Source: Bolinopsis microptera (lineage: Eukaryota > Ctenophora > Tentaculata > Lobata > Bolinopsidae). From it: a stretch of DNA of 64,000 nucleotides. The notes below the pieces were generated by a model, which did not search any database, was not told where the DNA came from, and was given only the letters and a program-made list of their open reading frames with translations. Positions within the stretch are counted from its first letter, which is position 1, and each line of letters starts with the position of its first letter. Below are positions 32,501 through 43,820 of the stretch, in pieces. The stretch is from contig NC_087078.1 in the NCBI RefSeq assembly GCF_026151205.1, positions 9,502,675 through 9,566,674 on the forward strand, read 5' to 3'. The translations under genes and the position numbers were made by a program.

Positions 32501-35500
32501 AACCATTTGGAAACCATTTTAGGGTTTTTTTGATCGAATGTATCGTAATTAAAATTTCTGCCCCCATTTACTAAGATGTAATGTAAGGTGGTTTTCAGTA
32601 TTTCTATCAGTGCAACTATTCTGTAATACTGTTAGTAGTTACTGGAGTAGTGTGAACAACAATATAAACTATCAAATAAACCATTTGGAAACCATTTTAG
32701 AGTTTTTTTGATCGAATGTATCGTAATTAAAATTTCTGCCCCCATTTACTAAGATGTAATGTAAGGTGGTTTTCAGTGGTTTTATCAGTGCAAGTATTCT
32801 GTAACACTGTTAGATATTACTGGAGTAGTGTGAACAACAAGGTAAACTATCAAATAAACCATTTGGAAAACATTTTAGGGTTTTTTTGATCGAATGTATC
32901 GTAATCAGTGCAAGTATTCTGTTTATTAATACTAATATAAACCAAATGGTTTATTTGATACTTTATATTGTTGTCCACACTAGTCCAGTAACTACTAACA
33001 GTATTACAGAATAGTTGCACTGATAAAACTACTGAAAACCACCTTATATTACATCTTAGTAAATGGGGGCAGAAATTTTAATTACGATACATTCGATCAA
33101 AAAAACCCTACAATGGTTTCCAAATGGTTTATTTGATAGTTTATATTGTTGTTCACACTACTCCAGTAACTACTAACAGTATTACAGAATACTTGCACTG
33201 ATAAAACTACTGAAAACCACCTTACATTACATCTTAGTAAATGGGGGCAGAAATTTTAATTACGATACATTCGATCAAAAAAACCCTAAAATGGTTTCCA
33301 AATGGTTTATTTGATAGTTTATACTGTTGTTCACACTACTCCAGTAACTACTAACAGTATTACAGAATACTTGCACTGATAAAACTACTGAAAACCACCT
33401 TACATTACATCTTAGTAAATGGGGGCAGAAATATTAATTACGATACATTCGATCAAAAAAACCCTAAAATGGTTTCCAAATGGTTTATTTGATAGTTTAT
33501 ATTGTTGTTCACACTACTCCAGTAACTACTAACAGTATTACAGAATACTTGCACTGATAAAACTACTGAAAACCACCTTACATTACATCTTAGTAAATGG
33601 GGGCAGAAATTTTAATTACGATACATTCGATCAAAAAAACCCTAAAATGGTTTCCAAATGGTTTATTTGATAGTTTATATTGTTGTTCACACTACTCCAG
33701 TAACTACTAACAGTATTACAGAATACTTGCACTGATAAAACTACTGAAAACCACCTTACATTGCATTACATCTTAGTTTATGGTTTCTTGATGGTTTGTC
33801 TTGCGGTTCTTATCGTCCTTTCTACTATTCCACTAACAGTATTACAGTATAACAGAATAAATGGTTTCAAGATGGTTTATTTCACGGTTTGTATTGTTGT
33901 TTGCACTAACCTGTGGACCTATGGACTACAGTCACTGGTATGCATAATTCGATTACGTATATCCGACCGAGCAAGAAATCGTATCACCAAGGAAACTTAA
34001 TTAGATTGGCACGGTCAGATCATGATGGGGGCAGACGATACAACGTGGGGGCAAGAAATGGGGGCATGATACAAATACGATACAAATTCAGCGAAAACAT
34101 CGCCTCCTGAATTTTGTAGTGGATTTTGTAGTGGATTTTGCGCGCCTCACGTACGTTACAATATTTATCATTGCAGAATCTACGACGCGACGGTAGAAGT
34201 CAGAAGTCTCAATAAACTGCTCGTACTTATACTTTTATATACACTTATAAGATATGAAAATCTAAGTAACACATCAACCCCACTCAGGCCGCCCATCCCA
34301 AATAGCTTGAAATCTGTGACAAATCCCTAAAAATCCAGAATGAGAATCTTTACCCCTGGGCCCTGAAGGGGATTTGTGTTGCTGTATATTTGAAACATGA
34401 TTGGTGGTTAAATAGAGAGTACATATCCCTAACCATTACAAAGACCAAGTTTTAAGCTCTTGAACCACTCAAGCCATTCTTAGAAGCCATGCCAATCCCA
34501 AAATGACTGAAATCCTCGTAAAATCCAGATCGAGAATCTTTACCCCTGTAGTGCTTTTATGTTCCGGGGTAGGTGAAACATGTTTTAGTTTAAAAATGGG
34601 TTCTACCTGTCCCAAACCATCATAAAAATCAAGTTTCGACCTCTCAACCCACTCAGGCCACTCCCAGGGGCCACGCCCATCCCAAAATGACCGAAATCCA
34701 GCTAAAATCCAGACTTTAAAATCTTTACCCCTGTAGTGCTTTTATGTTCCGGGGTAGGTGGGACATGTTTTAGTTTAAAAATGGGTTCTACCTGTCCCAA
34801 ACCATCATAAAAATCAAGTTTCGATCTCTCAACCCACTCAGGCCACTCCCAGGGGCCACGCCCATCCCAAAATGACCGAAATCCAGCTAAAATCCAGACT
34901 TTAAAATCTTTACCCCTGTAGTGCTTTTATGTTCCGGGGTAGGTGGGACATGTTTCAGTTTAAAAATGGGTTTTACCTGTCCCAAACCATCATAAAAATC
35001 AAGTTTTGACCTCACAACCCACTCAGGCCACTCCCAGGGGCCACGCCCATCCCAAAATGACCGAAATCCAGCTAAAATCCAGACTTTAAAATCTTTACCC
35101 GGCCCCTGTAGTGCTTTTATGTTCCGGGGTAGGTGGGACATGTTTCAGTTTAAAAATGGGTTTTACCTGTCCCAAACCATCATAAAAATCAAGTTTCGAC
35201 CTCTCAACCCACTCAGGCCACTCTCAGGGGCCACGCCTAACCCAGAAAAGCTACAGGAAGTGGGGTGGGGCAAAACTAACGTTACATACGTTGAGTCTTA
35301 TACAGGGGTGTAGGAAGCGGGGGGCAGGGGGTGCCATCGCCCCCCATGAAATCTGGGGAAGTGGCCAAAAAGGGCCAACTTTTTAATATAGGTTTCTAAA
35401 AATTTTTGGGAAAAACAATTTTTTTCCGAACATTTTTAAGTCAAAAATCTTTTCAGTCAAAAATTTTCAAAGTTTTCTTGGAAACTAGTTTTGTTCATGT

Positions 35501-38500
35501 TTCATGCTACCCTGATCATTATGAGCCAAAAATATTTTTTTCGGTTTTCGAAGTTCGATATACGATCGAGGGATCCCCTTTGTAATGCGATCTCGTAAGG
35601 CAGGCCTCCCCTTCGCAATACGACCTCGGAAGCGGGAGCTCTGCTTTCAGAGGTACGTATCGGCCAGGTAGCGTAGTTGGTTGATCATCGGATTTGTAAT
35701 CGTAAGATTGCGAGTTCGAATCCCACTGCCTGCCTAGTCGTGGGGTGAGCGTCGTTGACGCTCTGCTAAGGATCCCGAGTGGTCTATGTAGCCCCACGGT
35801 TCACTCAGCCGAATGCTCGAGAAATCGGGTGTGAGGGTTAAATGAGGAGCTGTGCTTGATCAACACAGCGAAGCCTCGGGCGAAGAAAGTGTGGCATAGT
35901 GCCTTAACCGTTGCTGGCCTTAGGAACGATCCTTCGGCTTCTTGTAAAGCTCTTCCTTGAAAGTGCTGGTTTACATTGTAATGCAGGTAATGCCGAAGTA
36001 AAATAACAAAGGTGGTCGACTCATTCGATGGCCTTGTTGCGTCGCAACGAATCCTCATAAGATAAGATAAGATAAGATATCGAGAATGACTCGGACCGAA
36101 AATTTTCTAAGTCAAAGATTTTCAAAGTTTTCTTGGAAACTACTTTTGTTCATGTTTTATGCTACCCTGATCATTTTGAGCCAAACATATTTTTTTTCGG
36201 TTTTCGAAGTTCGATACACGATTTTGGACTCGAGGGATCCCCCGATCCCCTTTGTAATACGATCTCGGAAGGCAGGCCTCCCCTTCGTAATACGAGCTCG
36301 GAAGCGGGAGCTCTGCTTTCAGAGGTACGTATCGAGAATGACTCGGACCGAACATTTTCTAAGTCCAAAATTTTCAAAGTTTTCTTGGAAACTAGTTTTG
36401 TTCATGTTTCATGCTACCCTGATCATTATGAGCCAAAAATATTTTTTTCGGTTTTCGAAGTTCGATATACGATCGAGGGATCCCCTTTGTAATGCGATTT
36501 CGGAAGGCAGGCCTCCCCTTCGCAATACGACCTCGGAAGCGGGAGCTCTGCTTTCAGAGGTACGTATCGAGAATAACTCGGACCGAAAATTTTCTAAGTC
36601 AAAGATTTTCAAAGTTTTCTTGGAAACTAATTTTGTTCCGAATGTTTCATGCTACCCTGATCATTAGGAGCCAAAAATATTTTTTTCGGTTTTCGAAGTT
36701 CGATATACGATTTTGGACTCGAGGGATCCCCTTTGTAATGCGATCTCGGAAGGCAGGCCTCCCCTTCGCAATACTAGCTCGGAAGCAGGAGCTCAGCTTT
36801 CAGAGGTACGTATCGAGAATAACTCGGACCGAAAATTGTTTAAGTCAAAATTTTTCAAAGTTTTTCTAGAAATTACTTTTGTTCATGTTTCATGCTACCC
36901 TGATCATTTGCATTCTGAGCCAAAAATATAGTTTTCGGTTTTTTGAAGTCCGTACCTTTCATTCGGTAGGTTGTGGATGTGATACTGATTGGTTTCATAT
37001 ACTAATTATATATATATATAGACTCTTATACCACCACCGTGTTTCATATTATGGACCTGCAACTTTGCAGATGGCATGCTAACTACTCATTCGAGGATTT
37101 CGTCGCCAATGCTCGAAAATTTGAATATTTAGACTACGTCCATATAATATTAAATCACCTATATTGTTCTTTCCGGACATGCTAGACGCCCATTTATTTC
37201 AGATTACTGCAGATAATTAATTGTTGCATCTGATCTGAAAAATTGAGGCCAAACGTATTTGAAATGACGAAGTTATCAAGCATTTAATGTATCTCGTTAA
37301 CAAAATTGATTGGGTGATTATCTGATAGGTCACCTTAATTGGGTTCCCTTGCAATTTGACGGGGCCATCTAATCACCTGTACAGGTAATCGAATCACCTG
37401 ATCACACGTAATGGATAAACTCGTCATGCCTCGTATGAGTATCTCGGTCATCTGAGAAGCTACAACTCTCATTTTTTTTCAGATCAAACGTAATTTGAAT
37501 GGCCAAATACAATCCTATAAAATCTGGCTCGATCTGATTATCAAAACTATCAAATAAATGCGATCATGAACCTTCATTAAAAAAAATGAAAATGAATATT
37601 CTTTGATTTAATATATTGCTCGAATGAGTGGTGATAGTAAGTCATACCAAAAAGAATACCCCGGAACATAAATCCCTTACAGCATACAGGTGTAAAGATT
37701 CTCATTCTGTCTGTCTGGATTTGATTTTACCCCGGAACATAAAAGCACTACAGGGGTAAAGATTTTACAGTCTGGATTTTAGCTGGATTTCGGTCATTTT
37801 GGGTTGGGCGTGGCCCCTGGGAGTGGCCTGAGTGGGCTGAGAGGTCAAAACTTGATTTTTATGATAGTTTGGGACAGGTAGAACCCATTTTAAAACTAAA
37901 ACATGTCCCACCTACCCCGGAACATAAAAGCACTACAGGGGTAAAGATTTTAAAGTCTGGATTTTAGCTGGATTTTGGTCATTTTGGGATGGGCGTGGCC
38001 CCTGGGAGTGGCCTGAGTGGGTTGAGAGGTCGAAACTTGATTTTTATGATGGTTTGGGACAGGTAGAACCCATTTTAAAACTAAAACATGTCCCACCTAC
38101 CCCGGACCATAAAAGCACTACAGGGGTAAAGATTTTAAAGTCTGGATTTTAGCTGGATTTTGGTCATTTTGGGATGGGCGTGGCCCCTGGGAGTGGCCTG
38201 AGTGGATTGAGAGGTCGAAACTTGATTTTTATGATGGTTTGGGACAGGTAGAACCCATTTTAAAACCAAAACATGTCCCACCTACCCCGGAACATAAAAG
38301 CACTACAGGGGTAAAGATTTTAAAGTCTGGATTTTAGCTGGATTTTGGTCATTTTAAGATGGGCGTGGCCCCTGGGAGTGGCCTGAATGGGTTGAGAGGT
38401 CGAAACTTGATTTTTATGATGGTTAGGGACAGGTAGAACCCATTTTAAAACCAAAACATGTCCCACCTACCCCGGAACATAAAAGCACTACAGGGGTAAA

Positions 38501-41500
38501 GATTTTAAAGTCTGGATTTTAGCTGGATTTTGGTCATTTTGGGATGGGCGTGGCCCCTGAGAGTGGCCTGAGTGGGTTGAGAGGTCGAAACTTGATTTTT
38601 ATGATGGTTAGGGACAGGTAGAACCCATTTTAAAACCAAAACATGTCCCACCTACCCCGGAACATAAAAGCACTACAGGGGTAAAGATTTTAAAGTCTGG
38701 ATTTTAGCTGGATTTCGGTCATTTTGGGATGGGCGTGGCCCCTGAGAGTGGCCTGAGTGGGTTGAGAGGTCGAAACTTGATTTTTATGATGGTTAGGGAC
38801 AGGTAGAACCCATTTTAAAACCAAAACATGTCCCACCTACCCCGGAACATAAAAGCACTACATGGGTAAAGATTTTAAAGTCTGGATTTTAGCTGGATTT
38901 TGGTCATTTTGGGATGGGCGTGGCCCCTGGGAGTGGCCTGAATGGGTTGAGAGGTCGAAACTTGATTTTTATGATGGTTTGGGACAGGTAGAACCCATTT
39001 TTAAACCAAAACATGTCCCACCTACCCCGGAACATAAAAGCACTACAGGGGTAAAGATTTTAAAGTCTGGATTTTAGCTGGATTTCGGTCATTTTGGGAT
39101 GGGCGTGGCCCCTGGGAGTGGCCTGAGTGGGTTGAGAGGTCGAAACTTGATTTTTATGATGGTTTGGGACAGGTAAAACCCATTTTTAAACTAAAACATG
39201 TCCCACCTACCCCGGAACATAAAAGCACTACAGGGGTAAAGATTTTAAAGTCTGGATTTTAGCTGGATTTTGGTCATTTTGGGATGGGCGTGGCCCCTGG
39301 GAGTGGCCTGAATGGGTTGAGAGGTCGAAACTTGATTTTTATGATGGTTTGGGACAGGTAGAACCCATTTTTAAACCAAAACATGTCCCACCTACCCCGG
39401 AACATAAAAGCACTACAGGGGTAAAGATTTTAAAGTCTGGATTTTAGCTGGATTTCGGTCATTTTGGGATGGGCGTGGCCCCTGGGAGTGGCCTGAGTGG
39501 GTTGAGAGGTCGAAACTTGATTTTTATGATGGTTTGGGACAGGTAGAACCCATTTTTAAACTAAAACATGTCCCACCTACCCCGGAACATAAAAGCACTA
39601 CAGGGGTGAAAAGCACTACAAATCCACTACAAAAATCAAGGAAACGTGCTCTCGCCGTCCTATCCGGGAACATAGATCGCATACGGGGGTAAAGATTCGG
39701 GGGGTTTGGTTTTTTACCCTCTAGAATAATATCAATTTTAATTTTAATTCAAATTCAATTTCACTCTGTTAGTGATACAATTTAGAAATTGATCGAATAT
39801 CTGGCTATAATAGTAAGTAGTTTAGAAAGTGCTTGGCCGGATTAGATATCATAACAATGATTTAGGCTCATCATGATAGCATGATGAGGGTAGCATGAAA
39901 CGTAGGGAAAAGTGTTTTCTAGGGAAAAAATTCAAGGGCTGTAAAACACTTTAAAACAGCTAACACTATGAATAGAATTGAAAAACAACAAAACTTTTAA
40001 ATAACCATAAACATACATAAATATCTATGTCCTATACCTATTTTGAAATCGGAGGGAACAATAGGTATTTATGAGGTTGATGCCTATTATTATTAGCATT
40101 AGATATAAAAAGATAATGAGTATACTGACACAGTGAGAATGTAGCGCGTCTATCATGTCTGAGATTGTGAGAGGTTCCCCCTCCTTGCTGGGTCTCTTCC
40201 TGCAAACTGGTCTCTTTTCTCTCCGCGTCTTATTAGAGTAGTCGAGTGAGGGGAACTCTGTAGTGTTAGGGTGAATTAGAAACAAATTTATAACAGTTAG
40301 CTTGTTTACCAATAATCTTATTTAAGATTTATAATCATTATTATGTTCATTTTTATGTTCATAGTTTTACTAGAAAAGCGAACTTTACATTTACATTAAA
40401 ATGACATTTTACTTTATAATGATAATGTAAATTACACAAATTGCATGGTTCGCACAGTTAATTTACCGAAATGAAAAGCTGGGTTGTCCGAGGCAAGGAT
40501 AGACGTACTGTAGCCGGAGTAAGTACCCTGATAAATTGAGTGTTAGTTACCATGGTAACCAGTGTTAGTTACCAATAGTTACCAATAGTTACCGATGCAA
40601 TATGATATCTTTTTAAATTCTAGTGGCTCAAGCTCAGTTTGAGGGGTTAAAATGGTAGCTCAAATTAGTACAGTAAAACCGGGCATTACCGCGTAGTCAT
40701 TCCCTTATCCCAAATAGGGCTTAATATCCATAATATAAACAAACAATACCCCGATTTACCGCGAACCCTGATTAGGGTTTACCGCGGCTGTTCCCAAAAT
40801 CTGCAGTAAAATTTGGTTTTACCGCAATTAATTACTAGGCTTCGTAGGAAATAATAAGCTTATGAAGATGAAATGTTTACAAAGTTCTCACAGATTGTTG
40901 TCGTGTTTTCTCTCTTATCTTCTTCATCTGCTTGTGCTTCTTCAGCATCCGCTTCATTTCTTCCTCGCTCATCTCTTCTTCATCGCTGCTATCTGAACTG
41001 AAATTTCGGGAATTATTTTAATATTTCGCCGAATTCCATCACTCTACGTCCGAAACCGATGAAAATAAACTAAAATTGATTTTTTAAGGAGATTACTTCT
41101 GTAAGGGCAAAGGCGAACTATAAGTTATCTGACTAATAAATACAGAAAATTAAATAGTTGAAATAAACACTGTGTAAGTTAGAATATTGTCACACGATCC
41201 TCTCAATGACACTGTCTTGTGACTTAGTCCTACTGGAAGGGGAGTAAGCAGCTCTGATACCTCTAGCTTTCTACTTATTGCTTATTCGCTAAACATGACA
41301 TGTCACATGACGTCATGACATGTGTCACTGGTCACATGACGTCATGACGTGTCACATGACGTGTCACATGGTAACTGGTAAGTTGACAGCACCTGTCTGA
41401 AAGGAGGATGTCTTTTAGCCACATGTTCTCTTCAGTTAGCTCACTTGTGTCGTACATAAACTTCTCGTCAGGCTTCAGATCTGAAGAAAACATGTGTTTT

Positions 41501-43133
41501 ATATACAAAAAACTCTGGGAAAACTGTGCAGTTTTGCGATATAATTATTATGTAACTATAACATGCACACTGACGTAATCAACAGCTCCATTTAAATTAA
41601 CAATTCTTAATCGTATTTTGAATTGAGCATAAACCTAAATTGTGAATAATCATTAATTATTAGTGAATATTTCATATTTTAAAGGATGAGGGGACCTTAG
41701 AATTTACTTTCAAATATTCGCGTTTAAGTCCTGTGAAAGTGTGTAGAATCAAAAAATACGCCGGACTGTGAAATCGATAATTCGTGCAATATCACGCCGC
41801 GCTCCTATTGGCTGATAGCAATTTTGGGCTGTGACGTCAATTATGTGTAAGACCAACGTGCGTGCGCGCACACCCTTCGCTCGTGTCAACATTTTGTCCT
41901 GTCCTGTTTTACTTGCGTCGTGTTACCTTTGGCGTTTGCGAGAGCGGTATCTTTGGTTGCACTGAATTAGTCTAAGTTACGAATAATTCTCTTTAATAGT
42001 TAAATGTAACTCAGAAAGGCTTTCTTGTAGTTGTAGTAGGTATTTCTATTTATAAATAGCTAAGATAAGTAGCATCCGCTAACTAAACCACAAACTGCTA
42101 TTTTGTTTTGACTTGTTTGAAACCCGATATGGACACAATTAAAAATCGGCATATTTCTTTATACAAGAATAAAGGAATGTATTTTCATATGCTTGTCCAA
42201 CTGGAATGAAGACATGCATTTCATACCTACCCGATCCGTTTTTATTAGGACCGTGTTGTGTTGATATGACATGTTGATATATCAACTGTGGTACGATACA
42301 GGGAGTTGCTAGGTGTTACGTTGGGAGCTATAAATATACATAATTTACATGCCTTTCTGTGTGACTTCAATCTTATTTCAGGTGTATCTCGGCTCATGGT
42401 TATCGTAGGGTGATAATTCTTTTTTCAACCGGTCATAAAAAGTCTCCTCTCCATTGGTTATAGGCTTGTTAGTATTGTAAATTGTTTATGTATTCTTAAT
42501 TAGTAATTTAGTCAGCCCGCACGCTCATTTTACCTGTATTTCTATATGCGCGGATCAGAGCAACTCACATAATTGACGTCACAGGTTCAAATTGTTTTGG
42601 CTGGATATCTCGGCGCGCGAATGAAATACAACTTTGCGGATTTCACTAAAGTGGTTTATACGATTAATGTAATAATATGATTTGCACGAGAAAAAAACTT
42701 TTTCTAAGGTCCCCTCATCCTTTAACCCTACCTCTATCAAGAAGCAATGAATCAGGATTCGAGGTATTTTCGTCGTTAACATTCCTGTTAATTCATATTG
42801 TTAACCACAACTACAAATACAAAATAGCGGTTAGATAAATTTATGACTGATAGTTTTATAAACTAACCATTTGTGAAAGATACACGGAATAATTGTCGTT
42901 TGAAAAAATCGGGAAAGTAAAATGAATGAAATGAGAGCAAGAAATCTTATCAGATTCAATTTATAATTTTGATAATTACAAAATCAGCTCAATTCCCTCA
43001 TGATTTACCAAGAATATTTGAAAGTGGGTACGGGATCCACCATCACATTTTCCACTTCAGAGAGCAGACGTGATATGTTGAGGAATCTCTCCAGTGCTTT
43101 GACATGATGAGGAACGCTCAGATCTCTCTCCAT
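29515..43133 (-). CDS. Gene with INO80-like N-terminal motifs but no ATPase region
   Basis: Exons supported by splice sites and phase: 41393-41480, 40892-40997, 40130-40255, 30570-30604, 30088-30235 and 29515-29826 (stop). A likely first exon is 43009-43133, starting MERDLSVPHHVKALERFLNI. Its phase does not join 41480, so an exon there is missed or the donor is misplaced. The second and third exons give ENMWLKDILLSD, then SSDSSDEEEMSEEEMKRML and KKHKQMKK. From memory, human INO80 has WLKSILLSDESS, an acidic run, then a HKxxK motif in the same order. The later exons (LTISDMIDALHSH, SQIWREAIGQVVKKAEERL, and an acidic Ser/Asn-rich tail) are not recognised, and no Snf2 ATPase follows. The total is only about 310 residues. 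The protein is probably nuclear. The 9.5-kb intron 30605-40129 is full of foldback and satellite DNA. Confidence 0.6.
29951..30056. mobile_element. Short MITE with pogo/Tigger-like ends
   Basis: Starts CAGTAAACCCCGATATATAG and ends AATCGGGGTATTACTG, which is the inverted counterpart. It lies in an intron of the INO80-N-like gene. Related ends are seen at about 40671-40830 and at 58523. CAGTAAAACC-type ends are known from pogo/Tigger MITEs. The assignment is by end similarity only. Confidence 0.55.
31601..34106. mobile_element. Foldback element: opposed ~180-bp tandem arrays, 2.5 kb
   Basis: The left half (about 31908-32906) has five or six tandem copies of a ~180-bp unit (AAGGTGGTTTTCAGTAGTTT, TAAACCATTTGGAAACCATT, AATTTCTGCCCCCATTTACT). 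The right half (about 32938-33920) has the same unit in reverse orientation. The two arms meet at a short centre (about 32907-32937). Outermost units are more diverged on both sides. The ends are inverted: CAGAGGATGTTTTCACTGAG at left, and the reverse complement of GAGGCGATGTTTTCGCTGA at right. CTGAATTT flanks the element directly on both sides (31593-31600 and 34107-34114), an 8-bp target duplication. No coding sequence. The layout matches foldback transposons such as Drosophila FB or Galileo. Confidence 0.85.
34116..35245 (-). repeat. 184-bp satellite, left array (reverse orientation)
   Basis: About five copies of a unit with CCCCTGTAGTGCTTTTATGT, TCCGGGGTAGGTGGGACATG and CACTCAGGCCACTCCCAGGG. 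The leftmost units (34270-34560) are diverged. The copies are in opposite orientation to those at 37650-39625. Open frames of ~60-85 residues here are repeat artefacts. Confidence 0.9.
35400..36960 (+). repeat. ~235-252-bp tandem repeat block, interrupted by a SINE
   Basis: About five copies, starting near 35400 (partial), 36081, 36333, 36567 and 36814 (partial). Each carries GAGAATGACTCGGACCGAAA, TTCAAAGTTTTCTTGGAAAC, ATGCTACCCTGATCATTATG and AAGGCAGGCCTCCCCTTCGC. Open frames running through it follow the repeat and are not supported as genes. The block sits between the two opposed 184-bp satellite arrays. Confidence 0.9.
35663..36077 (+). mobile_element. tRNA-derived SINE, 415 bp, with GATAA tail
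   Basis: The head GCCAGGTAGCGTAGTTGGTT carries an A box, and GAGTTCGAATCCC is a B box 37 bases later. The anticodon-loop sequence TTTGTAA suggests descent from tRNA-Thr(UGU). A ~340-bp unrelated body follows, ending in repeated GATAA (about 36056-36077). It interrupts a tandem-repeat unit cleanly: TATCG lies at 35658-35662 and again at 36078-36082, a 5-bp target duplication. The intact neighbouring units give the empty-site sequence. Confidence 0.88.
36961..37649. other. Unassigned sequence between repeat blocks
   Basis: Single-copy-looking AT-rich sequence inside the large intron. It holds only short matches to itself (CACCTG/AATCACCTG near 37370-37400). No gene or element was recognised. 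Confidence 0.3.
37650..39625 (+). repeat. 184-bp satellite, right array (forward orientation)
   Basis: About eleven copies, period 184 (for example CCTACCCCGGAACATAAAAG at 38281 and 38465). Copies are highly similar, and the first (37660-37740) is truncated and diverged. It has the same unit as 34116-35245 but reversed. Both arrays lie in the long intron of the INO80-N-like gene. Confidence 0.92.
40668..40830. mobile_element. Second pogo-like MITE
   Basis: Begins TACAGTAAAACCGGGCATTA. It carries ACCCCGATTTACCGCG inside, and the right side has GGTTTTACCGC. It shares the CCCCGATTTACCGCG core (reverse: CGCGGTAAATCGGGG) with the element at 29951-30056. Confidence 0.5.
41294..41374. repeat. Short palindromic tandem repeat with TGACGTCA
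   Basis: Repeated ACATGACGTCATGACATGTG-type units of about 20 bp, three to four copies, each with the palindrome TGACGTCA (a CRE core). It lies 19 bp downstream of a donor site of the INO80-N-like gene, in its intron. Confidence 0.75.
41683..42721. mobile_element. 1039-bp TTAA-flanked MITE with 20-bp terminal inverted repeats
   Basis: Left end AGGATGAGGGGACCTTAGAA, and the right end is the exact reverse complement. TTAA abuts both ends (41679-41682 and 42722-42725), the target duplication of piggyBac-type transposases. A second inverted pair lies further in: CTGTGACGTCAATTATGTG (about 41829-41847) and its complement (about 42564-42582), each with a TGACGTCA core. No coding sequence. It is inserted in the first intron of the INO80-N-like gene. 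Confidence 0.85.
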
Positions 43134-43560
43134 TTTGATACCTTATAAAAAAAATTAAGTTTATAAACAGTATTGAAATCGAGCTCTATACTAACTTTCA
43201 GTACCTAAATCATGAACAATGTCTTGTTTAAAAATAAACAAACACTGAGACTTGATTTCTCAATACTTTTTTACCGCATCAATTATCAGCAAACCAATAA
43301 CCACGATTAGGATAATAACAATTGTGAGACAATTTAAATAGTAACTTCCCTTATTATACATACATTGTGTGATTGTGTGAACAGATTGTAGATTTATATC
43401 TTTATACTGAAGTTTTATAAACTATTAATTTAAGATAACGAAACAAAACGAAACGAAAAGAAACGAAATGAAATGAAACGAAAAGAAACACAGTATTTAC
43501 TACCCTGCCACTATGTAACTAAGATATTGTATAAAAAGTCGGGCCCCCTTCCCCTGTATC
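43134..43560. other. Upstream region of the INO80-N-like gene
   Basis: Probable 5' UTR and promoter side. The only visible structure is a GAAAC/GAAAT pentamer microsatellite at about 43438-43490. Confidence 0.4.
43438..43490 (+). repeat. Pentanucleotide microsatellite (ACGAA/ATGAA type)
   Basis: Ten or so imperfect units of ACGAA, with AAGAA and ATGAA variants. Confidence 0.8.
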
Positions 43561-43579
43561 TCATGGAAATCTCACACAC

Positions 43580-43820
43580 CTAACTCTGTTCTTTACGGAA
43601 ATATTCCACTGCTGACAGATACCATAAAGACACGACGACTTCATATGGCCATCGGTATAGAGGACGACCTCATAAGACCTTTCCGGACGTCCTACAAGAA
43701 GATACTGGATTGGATCCTGATAAGTTATGGCTCATGAGTGAGATAGAGATAAATGGAGAGAAGCGCTGTCACGAAACTCGTTCCAGACTTTATCTGGATC
43801 GACCTAGGCAGGGTAGGCAG
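43580..43820 (+). mobile_element. 3' end remnant of a LINE polymerase
   Basis: The plus frame reads GHRYRGRPHKTFPDVLQEDT then GLDPDKLWLMSEIEINGEKR. This is the typical C-terminal stretch of LINE polymerases with a RGRP-x-T-F-x-D motif followed by D-T-G-L. Compare the intact copy at 58345-58400 ([19 protein letters not shown]). Frames are broken outside this stretch, so it is a relic. Confidence 0.65.

Noticed and set aside
35663-35735. Functional tRNA-Thr gene
   Set aside because: The acceptor arms do not pair well and the sequence continues into a SINE body with a GATAA tail and target duplication.
36086-36931. Overlapping frames with repeated RFSKFSWKL or SEVRIENDSD stretches
   Set aside because: They track the ~245-bp tandem repeat in several frames, and no frame is preferred.
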